Shown here in pieces: positions 1 to 7,024 of a DNA stretch of 37,829 nucleotides (positions within the stretch are counted from its first letter, which is position 1; each line of letters opens with the position of its first letter). The notes under the pieces were generated by a model. The model ran no database searches, had not been told where the DNA came from, and saw nothing but the letters and a program-made list of their open reading frames with translations. The stretch spans positions 48,687 to 86,515 of the forward strand of contig NZ_MWLN01000178.1 of the NCBI RefSeq assembly GCF_002198655.1, read 5' to 3'. The DNA is from Kineosporia sp. A_224. Its GTDB lineage: Bacteria > Actinomycetota > Actinomycetes > Actinomycetales > Kineosporiaceae. Both the position numbers and the translations under genes were made by a program.

Positions 1-1
1 C

Positions 2-727
2 GTCGGGGCGGGCGGCGGCGCGGGCGGCGACCTGGCGGTCGGGCAGCGCGTGATGGCCGACGTCGTCATGCGGCCGTGCGGCTTCGCCGAGCTGGCCTGC
101 CTGCCGGCCGCGCTGTGCACCCCGGTCCCGTCCGGGCTGGGCGACGAGGCGGCCGCCTGCCTGCCGCAGGCGGGAGCGATCGCGGTCCAGGGGACGGCCG
201 GCGTCTCGGCGGGGCAGCGGGTGCTGCTCAACGGGGCGGGCGGCGGGTCCGGGACCCTCGCACTGCAGGTGGCGCTGGCAGCGGGCGCGCACGTGACGGC
301 GGTCGACAACGCGGGGAAGCTCGAGTGGCTGACCGCCCTCGGTGCCCACGAGGTGCTCGATCACCGGGTCAGCGACTTCGCGGCGTCGGGGCGGCGCTGG
401 GACCTGGTCCTGGACATGGTGGCGACCCGCGGGCCGCGCCGCGTCGCGGCGGTCGTGGCCCCGGGCGGGCGCTACCGCGCGGTCGGCGGCCGGCTCCGGG
501 TCGTCGTGCCGCTCGCGCTGGCCGGCCCGTTCACCGGCGGCCGCGTCGGGATGCTGGCCGTGCGGACCGGGGCGGCCGAGACCGCGCGGGTGGCGGCGCT
601 GGCCGTGAGCGGCGCGCTGCGCCCGGTCGTCGAGGAGGTGCTCGCGCTGGAACGGCTGCCCGAGGCCCTGGCCCGCACGGGGGCCGGCGCCGTCCGGGGC
701 AAGCTCGTCGTCCGCCCGAACGGGTGA
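2..727 (+). CDS. Zinc-type/MDR family alcohol dehydrogenase-like protein, C-terminal part
   Basis: The reading frame is open to the left edge, so the N-terminus is missing; 241 residues remain. The first visible residues (GGDLAVGQRVMADVV, then GFAELACLPA) match the end of the GroES-like catalytic fold of medium-chain dehydrogenase/reductases. A Rossmann nucleotide-binding fold follows, with a glycine-rich turn (NGAGGGSGTLALQVA) near residue 80 and the usual C-terminal GKLVVRP strand. Family knowledge suggests NAD(P)H-dependent quinone or alcohol oxidoreduction, and the glycine-rich turn favours the NADPH quinone-oxidoreductase type. The substrate cannot be told. It is about 22 kb from the propane monooxygenase genes, so it should not be assumed to be their alcohol dehydrogenase. 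Confidence 0.8.
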   Translation, partial: VGAGGGAGGDLAVGQRVMADVVMRPCGFAELACLPAALCTPVPSGLGDEAAACLPQAGAIAVQGTAGVSAGQRVLLNGAGGGSGTLALQVALAAGAHVTAVDNAGKLEWLTALGAHEVLDHRVSDFAASGRRWDLVLDMVATRGPRRVAAVVAPGGRYRAVGGRLRVVVPLALAGPFTGGRVGMLAVRTGAAETARVAALAVSGALRPVVEEVLALERLPEALARTGAGAVRGKLVVRPNG

Positions 728-734
728 GCGGCGG

Positions 735-1010
735 TCAGGCGTACAGGTCGAGCGCGGCGCCCGCGTCGGCGTTCGCCCGGCTCAGCGCGCTCGGCGGCAG
801 GGCCCCGAGCATGACCCGGAACTCCTGCGTCGAGACCGGCTTGAGCGGTGGCAGGCGCACGGGTTCGGGCTCCGGCTTGCGCGCCTGCGCCGGATGCCGG
901 GACGCCTCCCGGGACCCGGCGTCCGGCGCGTTCTGCGGGGCGACGGGTCGCTGGACGGGGAGCGGGGCCGGAAGCGGCGCCGGGGTGGCACCCACACTGG
1001 TGACGTTCAT
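735..1010 (-). CDS. Small Pro/Ala-rich hypothetical protein
   Basis: This encodes 91 residues, starting at ATG 1010 with a strong AGGAGG ribosome binding site a few bases upstream; the in-frame GTG at 1049 lacks one. The N-terminal half is rich in Pro, Ala and Arg and looks disordered. The C-terminal half (LPPLKPVSTQEFRVMLGALPPSALSRANADAGAALDLYA in outline) may form helices. There is no signal peptide, membrane segment or recognised domain. It is convergent with the dehydrogenase and ends 7 bp from it. The clear RBS is the main reason to believe it is real. Function unknown. Confidence 0.55.
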   Translation of the reverse strand: MNVTSVGATPAPLPAPLPVQRPVAPQNAPDAGSREASRHPAQARKPEPEPVRLPPLKPVSTQEFRVMLGALPPSALSRANADAGAALDLYA

Positions 1011-1185
1011 CGCCGATCCTCCTTCCTCCGGTCTGCCCGGGTCCCTCATACCGGGGTCCGAGCGGTCGACATAGGCGCGTTATCGACCGGGGTCCCGCGG
1101 GCTATGAGGGGCCGTCCGGGTGAATCCGCGTTCGCCGGTGGCGAAATGCCCGGTTCGTCGCACGGCGCGATCGTTCCCTCGCCGG

Positions 1186-1857
1186 TCAGCCGCGCCGGCG
1201 GGCGATCCGGTAGCCGAGCCAGACCCCGGCGAGCGCGATCGCGGCGCCGACCGCCACCCCGCCGAGCTGGTAGCGCACGTCGAGCGGCACCCCGCCGGTC
1301 GCGGGGACCGCCGGCCGGGTGAAGACCGCGGGCGCGGCGGTGGACGGCGGCGCGGCCGGCAGCAGGCCGGCCGCGGAGACCGGTTCGGACCCGGGCGCGG
1401 GCAGGGCGGCCGGACCACCCGCGGCGAGCAGGGCGTCGACGGCCGCGAAGAACTCCCCGGCGGTCTTCCGAGCGACTCCGGTGAGCACCCGCTGCCCGAC
1501 CCCGCCGACCGCGCCGCCGACGACGGCGTCCGCGTCGTAGCGCAGCAGCGTCGTCCCGTCGCCCGGGTCGTCGAGGTGCACGCGGACGTCGGCGCTCACC
1601 GTGCCCGGCGCGCCCGACCCGGACGCCTTCAGGGTGAAGGCGGACGGCGGCGTCCCGTCGGAGAGGGTGACGTCGCCGAGGTAGCTGCCCTTGATGCTCG
1701 CGACGCCCGCGGTGACGGTCATCCGGTACCGGTCGGCGCCGACCGCCTCGAGCTGCTCGCAGCCGGGGATCGTCCGGACGAGGACCGCCGGGTCGTTGAG
1801 CGCGGCGTAGACCCGCTCGGGGGACGCGTGGAGCGTCGCGGTTCCGCTGACCTTCAC
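1186..1857 (-). CDS. coxG: CoxG-like SRPBCC protein with C-terminal membrane anchor
   Basis: This encodes 223 residues from GTG 1857, preceded by GGGAG. Residues 1-145 form an SRPBCC (START-like) domain of the CO dehydrogenase subunit G family: KVSGTATLHASPERVYAALNDP at the start, then IPGCEQLEAVGADRY and GSYLGDVTL. A Pro/Ala-rich linker follows, then one transmembrane helix (about residues 198-217) ending in RIARRRG, so the domain probably faces the cytoplasm. CoxG proteins work with molybdenum hydroxylases of the CoxMSL type at the membrane, probably in anchoring or quinone handling. The CoxMSL-like genes at 7025-11078 are likely partners, although about 5 kb of unrelated genes intervenes. 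Some relatives occur without such partners. Confidence 0.82.
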   Translation of the reverse strand: MKVSGTATLHASPERVYAALNDPAVLVRTIPGCEQLEAVGADRYRMTVTAGVASIKGSYLGDVTLSDGTPPSAFTLKASGSGAPGTVSADVRVHLDDPGDGTTLLRYDADAVVGGAVGGVGQRVLTGVARKTAGEFFAAVDALLAAGGPAALPAPGSEPVSAAGLLPAAPPSTAAPAVFTRPAVPATGGVPLDVRYQLGGVAVGAAIALAGVWLGYRIARRRG

Positions 1858-1984
1858 AGCTGCTCCCTGGTTGGTGTCCCGCGTCGCGGCACGGGCAGGA
1901 ACGTCGGTGGCACGACGCTACTGCCGGGACCCGGCCCCGTGGTCGGCGAAGTGTGACAACGCGACGGGGGAGCGGACCGTCAGG

Positions 1985-3985
1985 TCAGCGGCGGCGGCCG
2001 CACTGCCGGGTCAGCAGGAACATCGCGGCGACCGTGTAGGTCACCCCGAGGGACGCCATCGACGTGATCGCGTCGGTGAGGTGCCCGACGTCGTGCACCC
2101 AGAGCGCGTCCTGCAGGCTCGTGTCCCCCGGTGCCATGCCGGGCAGCGGGTCGGGGACGTAGCCGACGTAGGACGCCAGCGCCGCGGTCCCCCAGCGGCT
2201 CGGGGTGGTGTGCGCGATGAGTGCGAGCGTGTGCCCGCCGAGACCCTCGGGGTGCGCGAGCGGGATGAGCAGGCCGCTGAGCACGACGAGCAGCGCGACG
2301 CTGCCCATGAGCAGCAGGATCGCCCGCTCGAGCGTGCGCGACGAGGCGCTGATGAGCAGGCCGAGGGCCGCCGAGCTGAGGCCGAGCATCATGAGCGACC
2401 CGGTCATGACGAGCAGCGGGGTGCCGACGTCGAGCGGCCGCTCGGGGCCGTCCCGGAGCGCGAGGTACAGGCTCATGGTCACGAGCGACTGGAAGGCCAC
2501 CGGCCCGGCGAGGGCGAGGGCCTTGGCGAGGACGACGGCCACCGGCCGCACGCCCCACCGGTACTCACGCTCGATGACGTCCCGGTCGCCGACGATCGTG
2601 CCGAACGACATCGCCATCGCGAAGAACGTCGTGCACGTGACGACGACGGACAGCGCCACGCCCTGCCAGGGGTTCGGGTCGTCGGGGGTGCCGGCCAGCC
2701 CGCGGTCGGCGGCCCACGCGGTGAGCAGGCACGAGAGCACGGGCAGCACGAACAGCCCGCGCAGCAGGGTCAGCCGGTTCGCGGCGAACCGGGTCAGCTC
2801 GCGCCGGGTGAGGACGGCCGAGGTGTGGACGAGGCCGATCTCCGGGGCGGTCCCGGCCGGGGCCCGCCGGGTGCGCCGGGCGACGGCGGCGGAGATCTCC
2901 GCGGACCGGGCGCGCGCGCCGTCGGTCGCCGGGCGGCTGTCGTCCCGTCGCGCGGCCGGGGTGCCGACGGTCTCGGCGGTCGCCGTCCCGTTCCGCAGCG
3001 CGGCCATCGCCTCGGCGTACGTCGTCACCCCGAGGGCCTCGAGCAGCCCGTCGGGCGGGCCGCTGAACGCGACCTTGCCGTGGATGTCGAGGGCGAGGAC
3101 GACGTCGGCGAGGTTGAGGTTCGCCGTCGAGTGGGTGACGACGATGACGCCGCGGCCGTCGTCCGCGACCCGGCGCAGCAGCCGCATCATGACGAGGTCG
3201 AGGCCCTCGTCGAGGCCGGACGTCGGCTCGTCGAGCATGAGCAGCCGCGGGTTGCTCAGCAGCTCCATGGCGACGGCGACCCGCTTGCGCTGGCCGCCGG
3301 AGAGCTGGCCGATCCGCCGGTCGGCGTGCGAGGCGAGCTCGAGCAGGCCGAGCACCTCGGCGACGCGGCGCTCCCGCTCGGCCTTCGGCACGGACGGTGC
3401 GAGGCGCAGGTCGGCGGTGAGGCCGAGCGCCTGCCGCGGCGTCAGCTCGTTGTGGAGGGCGTCGCGCTGCGGCACGAAGCTCACCAGGCGCGGGGCGAGG
3501 TCCGGCGTCTCGAGGATCGCGACGCCGTCGACGAGGACGTGGCCGGAGACGTCCTCGACCTCGCCGAGGATCGCGGCGCACAGGGTGGACTTGCCCGAGC
3601 CGGACGGGCCGACGACGGCGAGCACGCCCTGCGCCGGCAGCACGAGGTCGATGCCGGAGATCGTCGGCGTCCGCCGGTTGCGGTAGCGGGCGCCGACCGC
3701 GGAGCACACGAGGGCCGGCGGCGGGGCCGCGGCGCGGTGCGGCGCGACGGGCCGGTCCGCCGCGAGGAGGCCGCTCGACGGGGTCGCGGTGGCGGTGTCG
3801 TGCGGCACGGGGCTCCTCGGTGCGGCGGCGGGGCGGGGCCGCAGGTCGCGGAGCAGGTCGACGCCGACCTGCGGCCAGCTGCGGGCGGGCTCCGCGGCCC
3901 GGGTGCGTGCACGGACGGTGCGCAGCCCGACGGACCCGCCGACGGCGGCGTCCGCGTCGAGGGGCTCCGACACACGCGCGGGCAC
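1985..3985 (-). CDS. ABCG-type half transporter (ATPase fused to ABC-2 permease)
   Basis: The start chosen is GTG 3985, five bases after AGGAGG, giving 666 residues; a longer frame to 4054 would overlap the divergent promoter. Residues 1-90 are an Ala/Pro/Arg-rich, probably disordered extension. The ATPase follows, with Walker A GPSGSGKST at about 126-134, signature LSGGQRKR, Walker B LLMLDEPTSGLD and H-loop VVTHS. The C-terminal 280 residues contain about six membrane segments of the ABC-2 type, fused in the ATPase-first order of the ABCG/White family. It should act as a dimer exporting a hydrophobic compound or drug. The substrate is unknown. It is divergent from the PHP phosphatase gene. 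Confidence 0.88.
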   Translation of the reverse strand: MPARVSEPLDADAAVGGSVGLRTVRARTRAAEPARSWPQVGVDLLRDLRPRPAAAPRSPVPHDTATATPSSGLLAADRPVAPHRAAAPPPALVCSAVGARYRNRRTPTISGIDLVLPAQGVLAVVGPSGSGKSTLCAAILGEVEDVSGHVLVDGVAILETPDLAPRLVSFVPQRDALHNELTPRQALGLTADLRLAPSVPKAERERRVAEVLGLLELASHADRRIGQLSGGQRKRVAVAMELLSNPRLLMLDEPTSGLDEGLDLVMMRLLRRVADDGRGVIVVTHSTANLNLADVVLALDIHGKVAFSGPPDGLLEALGVTTYAEAMAALRNGTATAETVGTPAARRDDSRPATDGARARSAEISAAVARRTRRAPAGTAPEIGLVHTSAVLTRRELTRFAANRLTLLRGLFVLPVLSCLLTAWAADRGLAGTPDDPNPWQGVALSVVVTCTTFFAMAMSFGTIVGDRDVIEREYRWGVRPVAVVLAKALALAGPVAFQSLVTMSLYLALRDGPERPLDVGTPLLVMTGSLMMLGLSSAALGLLISASSRTLERAILLLMGSVALLVVLSGLLIPLAHPEGLGGHTLALIAHTTPSRWGTAALASYVGYVPDPLPGMAPGDTSLQDALWVHDVGHLTDAITSMASLGVTYTVAAMFLLTRQCGRRR

Positions 3986-4064
3986 GCCCACCTCCTGTGA
4001 TCTGACCAATGTTCGATGGCAAAGTAGCGTGTCGACGGCGCAAGGAACACCCATGAGGGCGCCG

Positions 4065-4070
4065 TACCGT
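4065..4070 (+). promoter_or_regulatory. -10 box for a leaderless mRNA of the PHP phosphatase gene
   Basis: TACCGT fits the actinobacterial TANNNT -10 consensus and lies exactly 7 bases before ATG 4078, so transcription would begin at or next to the start codon. A weak -35-like GTCGAC lies 18 bases upstream. There is no Shine-Dalgarno sequence before ATG 4078, which agrees with leaderless translation. Confidence 0.45.
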
Positions 4071-4077
4071 GTCAGCC

Positions 4078-4944
4078 ATGACCGGAACGGCGGAACGACC
4101 GCGGCTGCCGGGCGACTCGCACGTCCACTCCCAGTTCTCCTGGGACACCCTCGAGGGCGACATGGCGGCGACCTGCGAGCGTGCCGTCGGGATCGGGCTG
4201 CCGTTCGTCGCCTTCACCGAGCACGTCGACCTCACGGACGTCGTCCTCGAGCCGTACGAGCTGACCGTCCTGCCGGCGCACATCTCGGCCCACGCGGGTG
4301 ACGACCTCGTGCTGCGGGCCCCGCCGCTCGACGTCGAGGGATACCTCGCCGCCGTCGAGCACTGCCGGAGGCGGTTCCCGGGCCTGACGATCCTCACCGG
4401 GCTGGAGATCAGCGAGCCGCACTGGCACCCGGACGCCGTGGCCGACCTGCTCGCCGGTGGCCGCTTCGACCGGCTCCTCGGCTCGCTGCACTCGCTCACC
4501 GCGCGGGGCGCCGCCGCGGACATCCATGCCCTCATGCACGAGCGCGGGTGCGACGCCGCGATGCGCGCGTACCTGGAGGAGGCGCACCGGCTCGCGTCGT
4601 CGACCGCGCCGGTCGCCGTCCTCGCGCACGTCGACTACCCGGTCCGGGCCTGGTCGACGTTCAGCACCGACCCGTACGACCCGTTCCCCTTCGAGGCCGA
4701 GTTCCGCGAGGTGCTCACGGCGCTCGCAGCCTCCGGCCGGGCCCTCGAGCTGAACACGGTCGTGCCGCTCGCCGCCCAGGTGCTGCGCTGGTGGCACGAG
4801 TGCGGCGGGGCCGAGGTCACCTTCGCGAGCGACGCGCACCGGCCGGACGACGTCGCGCGGGGCTTCGCGGACGCCGCGGCGCTCGCCGCGGCCGTCGGGT
4901 TCCGGCCCCGGCGGGACCCGCGCGCCCCGTGGGGCCGCGGCTGA
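4078..4944 (+). CDS. PHP-domain phosphoesterase, histidinol-phosphatase-like
   Basis: This encodes 288 residues from ATG 4078; GTG 4069 in the same frame is possible, but a TACCGT box 7 bp before ATG 4078 favours the shorter form. PHP motifs occur in order: HVHSQFSWD (metal ligands H15 and H17), FTEHVD, GLEIS, LGSLHS, LAHVDYP and the C-terminal SDAHRP. This pattern is that of the trinuclear-metal PHP phosphatases such as HisK/HisJ, which dephosphorylate L-histidinol phosphate. No histidine biosynthesis genes are nearby, so another phosphorylated substrate is possible. The protein should be cytoplasmic. Confidence 0.82.
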   Translation: MTGTAERPRLPGDSHVHSQFSWDTLEGDMAATCERAVGIGLPFVAFTEHVDLTDVVLEPYELTVLPAHISAHAGDDLVLRAPPLDVEGYLAAVEHCRRRFPGLTILTGLEISEPHWHPDAVADLLAGGRFDRLLGSLHSLTARGAAADIHALMHERGCDAAMRAYLEEAHRLASSTAPVAVLAHVDYPVRAWSTFSTDPYDPFPFEAEFREVLTALAASGRALELNTVVPLAAQVLRWWHECGGAEVTFASDAHRPDDVARGFADAAALAAAVGFRPRRDPRAPWGRG

Positions 4945-5143
4945 CGGAGCCGCCCGGCGCACATCCACGGGGGCCGCGGGCGCGATTCCGGACCATTCCC
5001 TGGCACGACGTGACAACTTCGCGGGTGTTTCTCCGTATCGCGGCCACGCAGCCGCGCGCCGTCGGCCACCGTGATGATGGAGCGCCGGTGGGTGCCGGCA
5101 GGACGCCGCCGGCCCGGCGGCCCGACGCGACGGACGGGACGAG

Positions 5144-6355
5144 ATGAGCCTGCGCACCGGCGGTCCGGCCCTGGCTCCCCTGCGGACCGCCCGCTGGGCC
5201 CTGCTCGCGGCGTTCGGCCTGCTCGTCGCCTCGACCCAGCTGCTGTGGATCTCGCTGGCTCCCGTGACCGGGGAGGCCGCCCGGGCGCTCGGGGTCTCGG
5301 AGGGGGCGGTCGGTGACCTCGCCGGCCTCGAGCCGGTCGTCTACGTGCTCCTCGCGATCCCGGCGGGGCGCTGGATGGACCGCCGGTTCGGTCCGGCGCT
5401 CACGCTCGGTGCGCTGCTCACGGCGGGCGGCGCGCTCGTCCGGGCGGCCGGGCCGGGCTCGTACGGGTGGGTCCTCGCGGGCCAGGTCGCGATCGCCGTC
5501 GGGCAGCCGCTCGTGCTCAACGCGACGACCAAGGTCGCGGCCCGGTGGTTCCCCCCGGCGGAGCGGGCGACGGCGATCTCCGTCGCGAGCGCGGGGCAGT
5601 TCGTCGGCATCCTCGTCGCGGCGACGACGGGCGGACTGCTCCTCGACGCCGGCGGGCTGCGGCTGCTCCTCGCCGTCCACGCCGCGGTCGCGACGGCCGG
5701 CGCGCTCGCCGTGCTCGTCGCGCTGCGGCTGCCCGCGGCGTTCGAGGCCGACGCGACCGGGCCGACGTCCCTGCGCTGGCTGCGGCACGACCCGCTCATG
5801 TGGCGGCTCGCCGCGCTGCTCTTCGTCGGGGTCGGGGTCTTCAACGCCGTCGCCACGTGGCTCGACCCGATCCTCGACGCCTTCGGCCACCCCGGGGTCG
5901 GCGGCGGGCTCATCGCGCTCATGACCGTCACCGGGATCGCCGGGGCCGCCGTGCTGCCCGGCCTCGCTGCCCGCCGCGACCGCCGGCGGCTCGTGCTCGT
6001 CGCGACGACGGGCCTCACCGTCACCGTCTTCGGGCTGCTGTCGGTCGTCCACGCGCTCTGGCTCGTGACCGGCGCGCTCGCCGTCCTCGGCTTCTTCCTG
6101 CTGGCGGGGCTGCCGGTCGCGCTCGACTGGTCCGAGCTCGAGGCCGGCCCCGGCCGGGCCGCCACCGCGACCGCGTTCCTGCTGCTCGCGGGCAACCTCG
6201 GCGGCGCCGTCCTCGTGCTCGTCGTCCAGGCGCTCATGGGCACCCCGCACCTGGCCCTCGCGGCGCTCGCGGTCGCCGCGGTCCCCGGAGTCCTCGTCGC
6301 CCTGCGCCTGCCAGACCGCGCCCCGGTCGCCGAGCCGGCGGCGCCCTCGCCGTGA
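5144..6355 (+). CDS. Major facilitator superfamily transporter
   Basis: This encodes 403 residues with about 12 hydrophobic segments in two halves. The MFS loop motif between TM2 and TM3 is visible as AGRWMDRRFGP near residue 75, and a second loop with RRDRRRL lies at the half junction. The N-terminus (LLAAFGLLVASTQLLWISLAPVT) is typical of the NarK/CynX/UhpT-like MFS groups. The substrate cannot be assigned. Its stop overlaps the GTG start of the next gene in a GTGA, so the two are probably cotranslated. About 200 bp upstream (4945-5143) holds no gene. Confidence 0.85.
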   Translation: MSLRTGGPALAPLRTARWALLAAFGLLVASTQLLWISLAPVTGEAARALGVSEGAVGDLAGLEPVVYVLLAIPAGRWMDRRFGPALTLGALLTAGGALVRAAGPGSYGWVLAGQVAIAVGQPLVLNATTKVAARWFPPAERATAISVASAGQFVGILVAATTGGLLLDAGGLRLLLAVHAAVATAGALAVLVALRLPAAFEADATGPTSLRWLRHDPLMWRLAALLFVGVGVFNAVATWLDPILDAFGHPGVGGGLIALMTVTGIAGAAVLPGLAARRDRRRLVLVATTGLTVTVFGLLSVVHALWLVTGALAVLGFFLLAGLPVALDWSELEAGPGRAATATAFLLLAGNLGGAVLVLVVQALMGTPHLALAALAVAAVPGVLVALRLPDRAPVAEPAAPSP

Positions 6356-6624
6356 CCGGGCGGACCTACCGGCTCGTCGGCGCCGACGGGCGCCCGTACG
6401 ACAGCGACGTCCCCGGGACCCTCGGCGGCCACCGCAGGAACCGGATCTACGGCCGGCTCGACTGCCCGGGTGCGCTGCGCTGGATCGCCAAGGGCCACTA
6501 CGTGACGCAGCGGGTCTTCTTCCTCGACGAGCCGGCCGCCCGCGCCGCCGGGTACCGCCCCTGCGCGAACTGCCTCCCCGTGCAATACAGAGCCTGGAAG
6601 GCCTCGCTCCCGTCCCTGCCATGA
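6352..6624 (+). CDS. Stand-alone Ada-type metal-binding domain protein
   Basis: This encodes 90 residues from GTG 6352, overlapping the MFS stop. It resembles the N-terminal zinc domain of the Ada methylphosphotriester repair protein, cut free of its regulator and methyltransferase parts. The core is IYGRLDCPGALRW followed by RVFFLDEP and GYRPCANCLP. Visible cysteines are C38 and the CANC pair; the second cysteine of the first Ada pair is absent, as I recall for similar free-standing actinobacterial proteins. A DNA-repair or metal-sensing role is plausible but unproven. Coupling to an exporter-like MFS gene is notable. Confidence 0.7.
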   Translation: MTGRTYRLVGADGRPYDSDVPGTLGGHRRNRIYGRLDCPGALRWIAKGHYVTQRVFFLDEPAARAAGYRPCANCLPVQYRAWKASLPSLP

Positions 6625-6683
6625 CCGGGCCATGACCGCGCCGTGACCGAGCCTGACCGCCCGTGCCGGCGTCCGTCGGGCGG
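6618..6683. repeat. Four 11-bp tandem repeats and a small bidirectional terminator-like hairpin
   Basis: GCCATGACCGG, GCCATGACCGC, GCCGTGACCGA and a shortened GCCTGACCGC follow one another from 6618 to 6660, starting within the last codons of the Ada-like gene. Right after, CCGCCCG (6657-6663) pairs with CGGGCGG (6677-6683). The hairpin lies between convergent genes, so it could end transcription from both sides. No U-run is present, as is usual in these genomes. Confidence 0.5.
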
Positions 6684-6694
6684 CAGCATCGTGC

Positions 6695-6982
6695 TCACAG
6701 CTGCTTGAACGTGAAGACCGCGTCGCAGACGGCATCGCAGTAGGCGAGGTCCGACGCCTCGAACTCGCGCACCGCGATCACCCCGAGCGTGAGGCGGTTG
6801 ATGTCGTCGACGGCAGGGCTCGCCCCCGAGGCGAGCGTGTCGCGCATGTACTCGAGCTGGCTCCGGATCGAGGTGAAGACGTTCCGGACCGACCCCGGTG
6901 GCGCAGCCGCGATGCGTTCGTCGGTCATGGCCCGGGCACGGTCGACGAGGGCGGCTACCTGCGATCGCTGGATCTGCGACAT
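6695..6982 (-). CDS. Tsi6-like immunity protein (candidate)
   Basis: This encodes 95 residues from ATG 6982, with GAGGA seven bases upstream. It appears all-helical and has no signal peptide. The segments RSQLEYMRDTL and INRLTLGVIAVREFEASD resemble, from memory, the Pseudomonas Tsi6 immunity protein (EKQLQYIRSVL and LHRLTLGSIAVKEFDETD), with similar length and spacing. Tsi6 neutralises Tse6, an NAD(P)-glycohydrolase delivered by type VI secretion. No toxin or secretion gene is visible here. The gene lies 42 bp after the molybdenum hydroxylase large subunit and is probably the last gene of that operon. A profile search is needed to confirm the family. Confidence 0.6.
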   Translation of the reverse strand: MSQIQRSQVAALVDRARAMTDERIAAAPPGSVRNVFTSIRSQLEYMRDTLASGASPAVDDINRLTLGVIAVREFEASDLAYCDAVCDAVFTFKQL

Positions 6983-7024
6983 AGATAGGTCCTCGGTGCC
7001 CTCGGTGTGCGTCGTGGGTCGCGG

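Noticed and set aside
2-727. Alcohol dehydrogenase partner of the propane monooxygenase
   Set aside because: It is about 22 kb away with many unrelated genes between, and its visible part looks more like a quinone-oxidoreductase-type MDR.
1871-4000. A 709-codon plus-strand frame opposite the ABCG-type transporter
   Set aside because: Its composition is that of a shadow frame and it has no recognisable domain; the opposite strand has every ABC motif.
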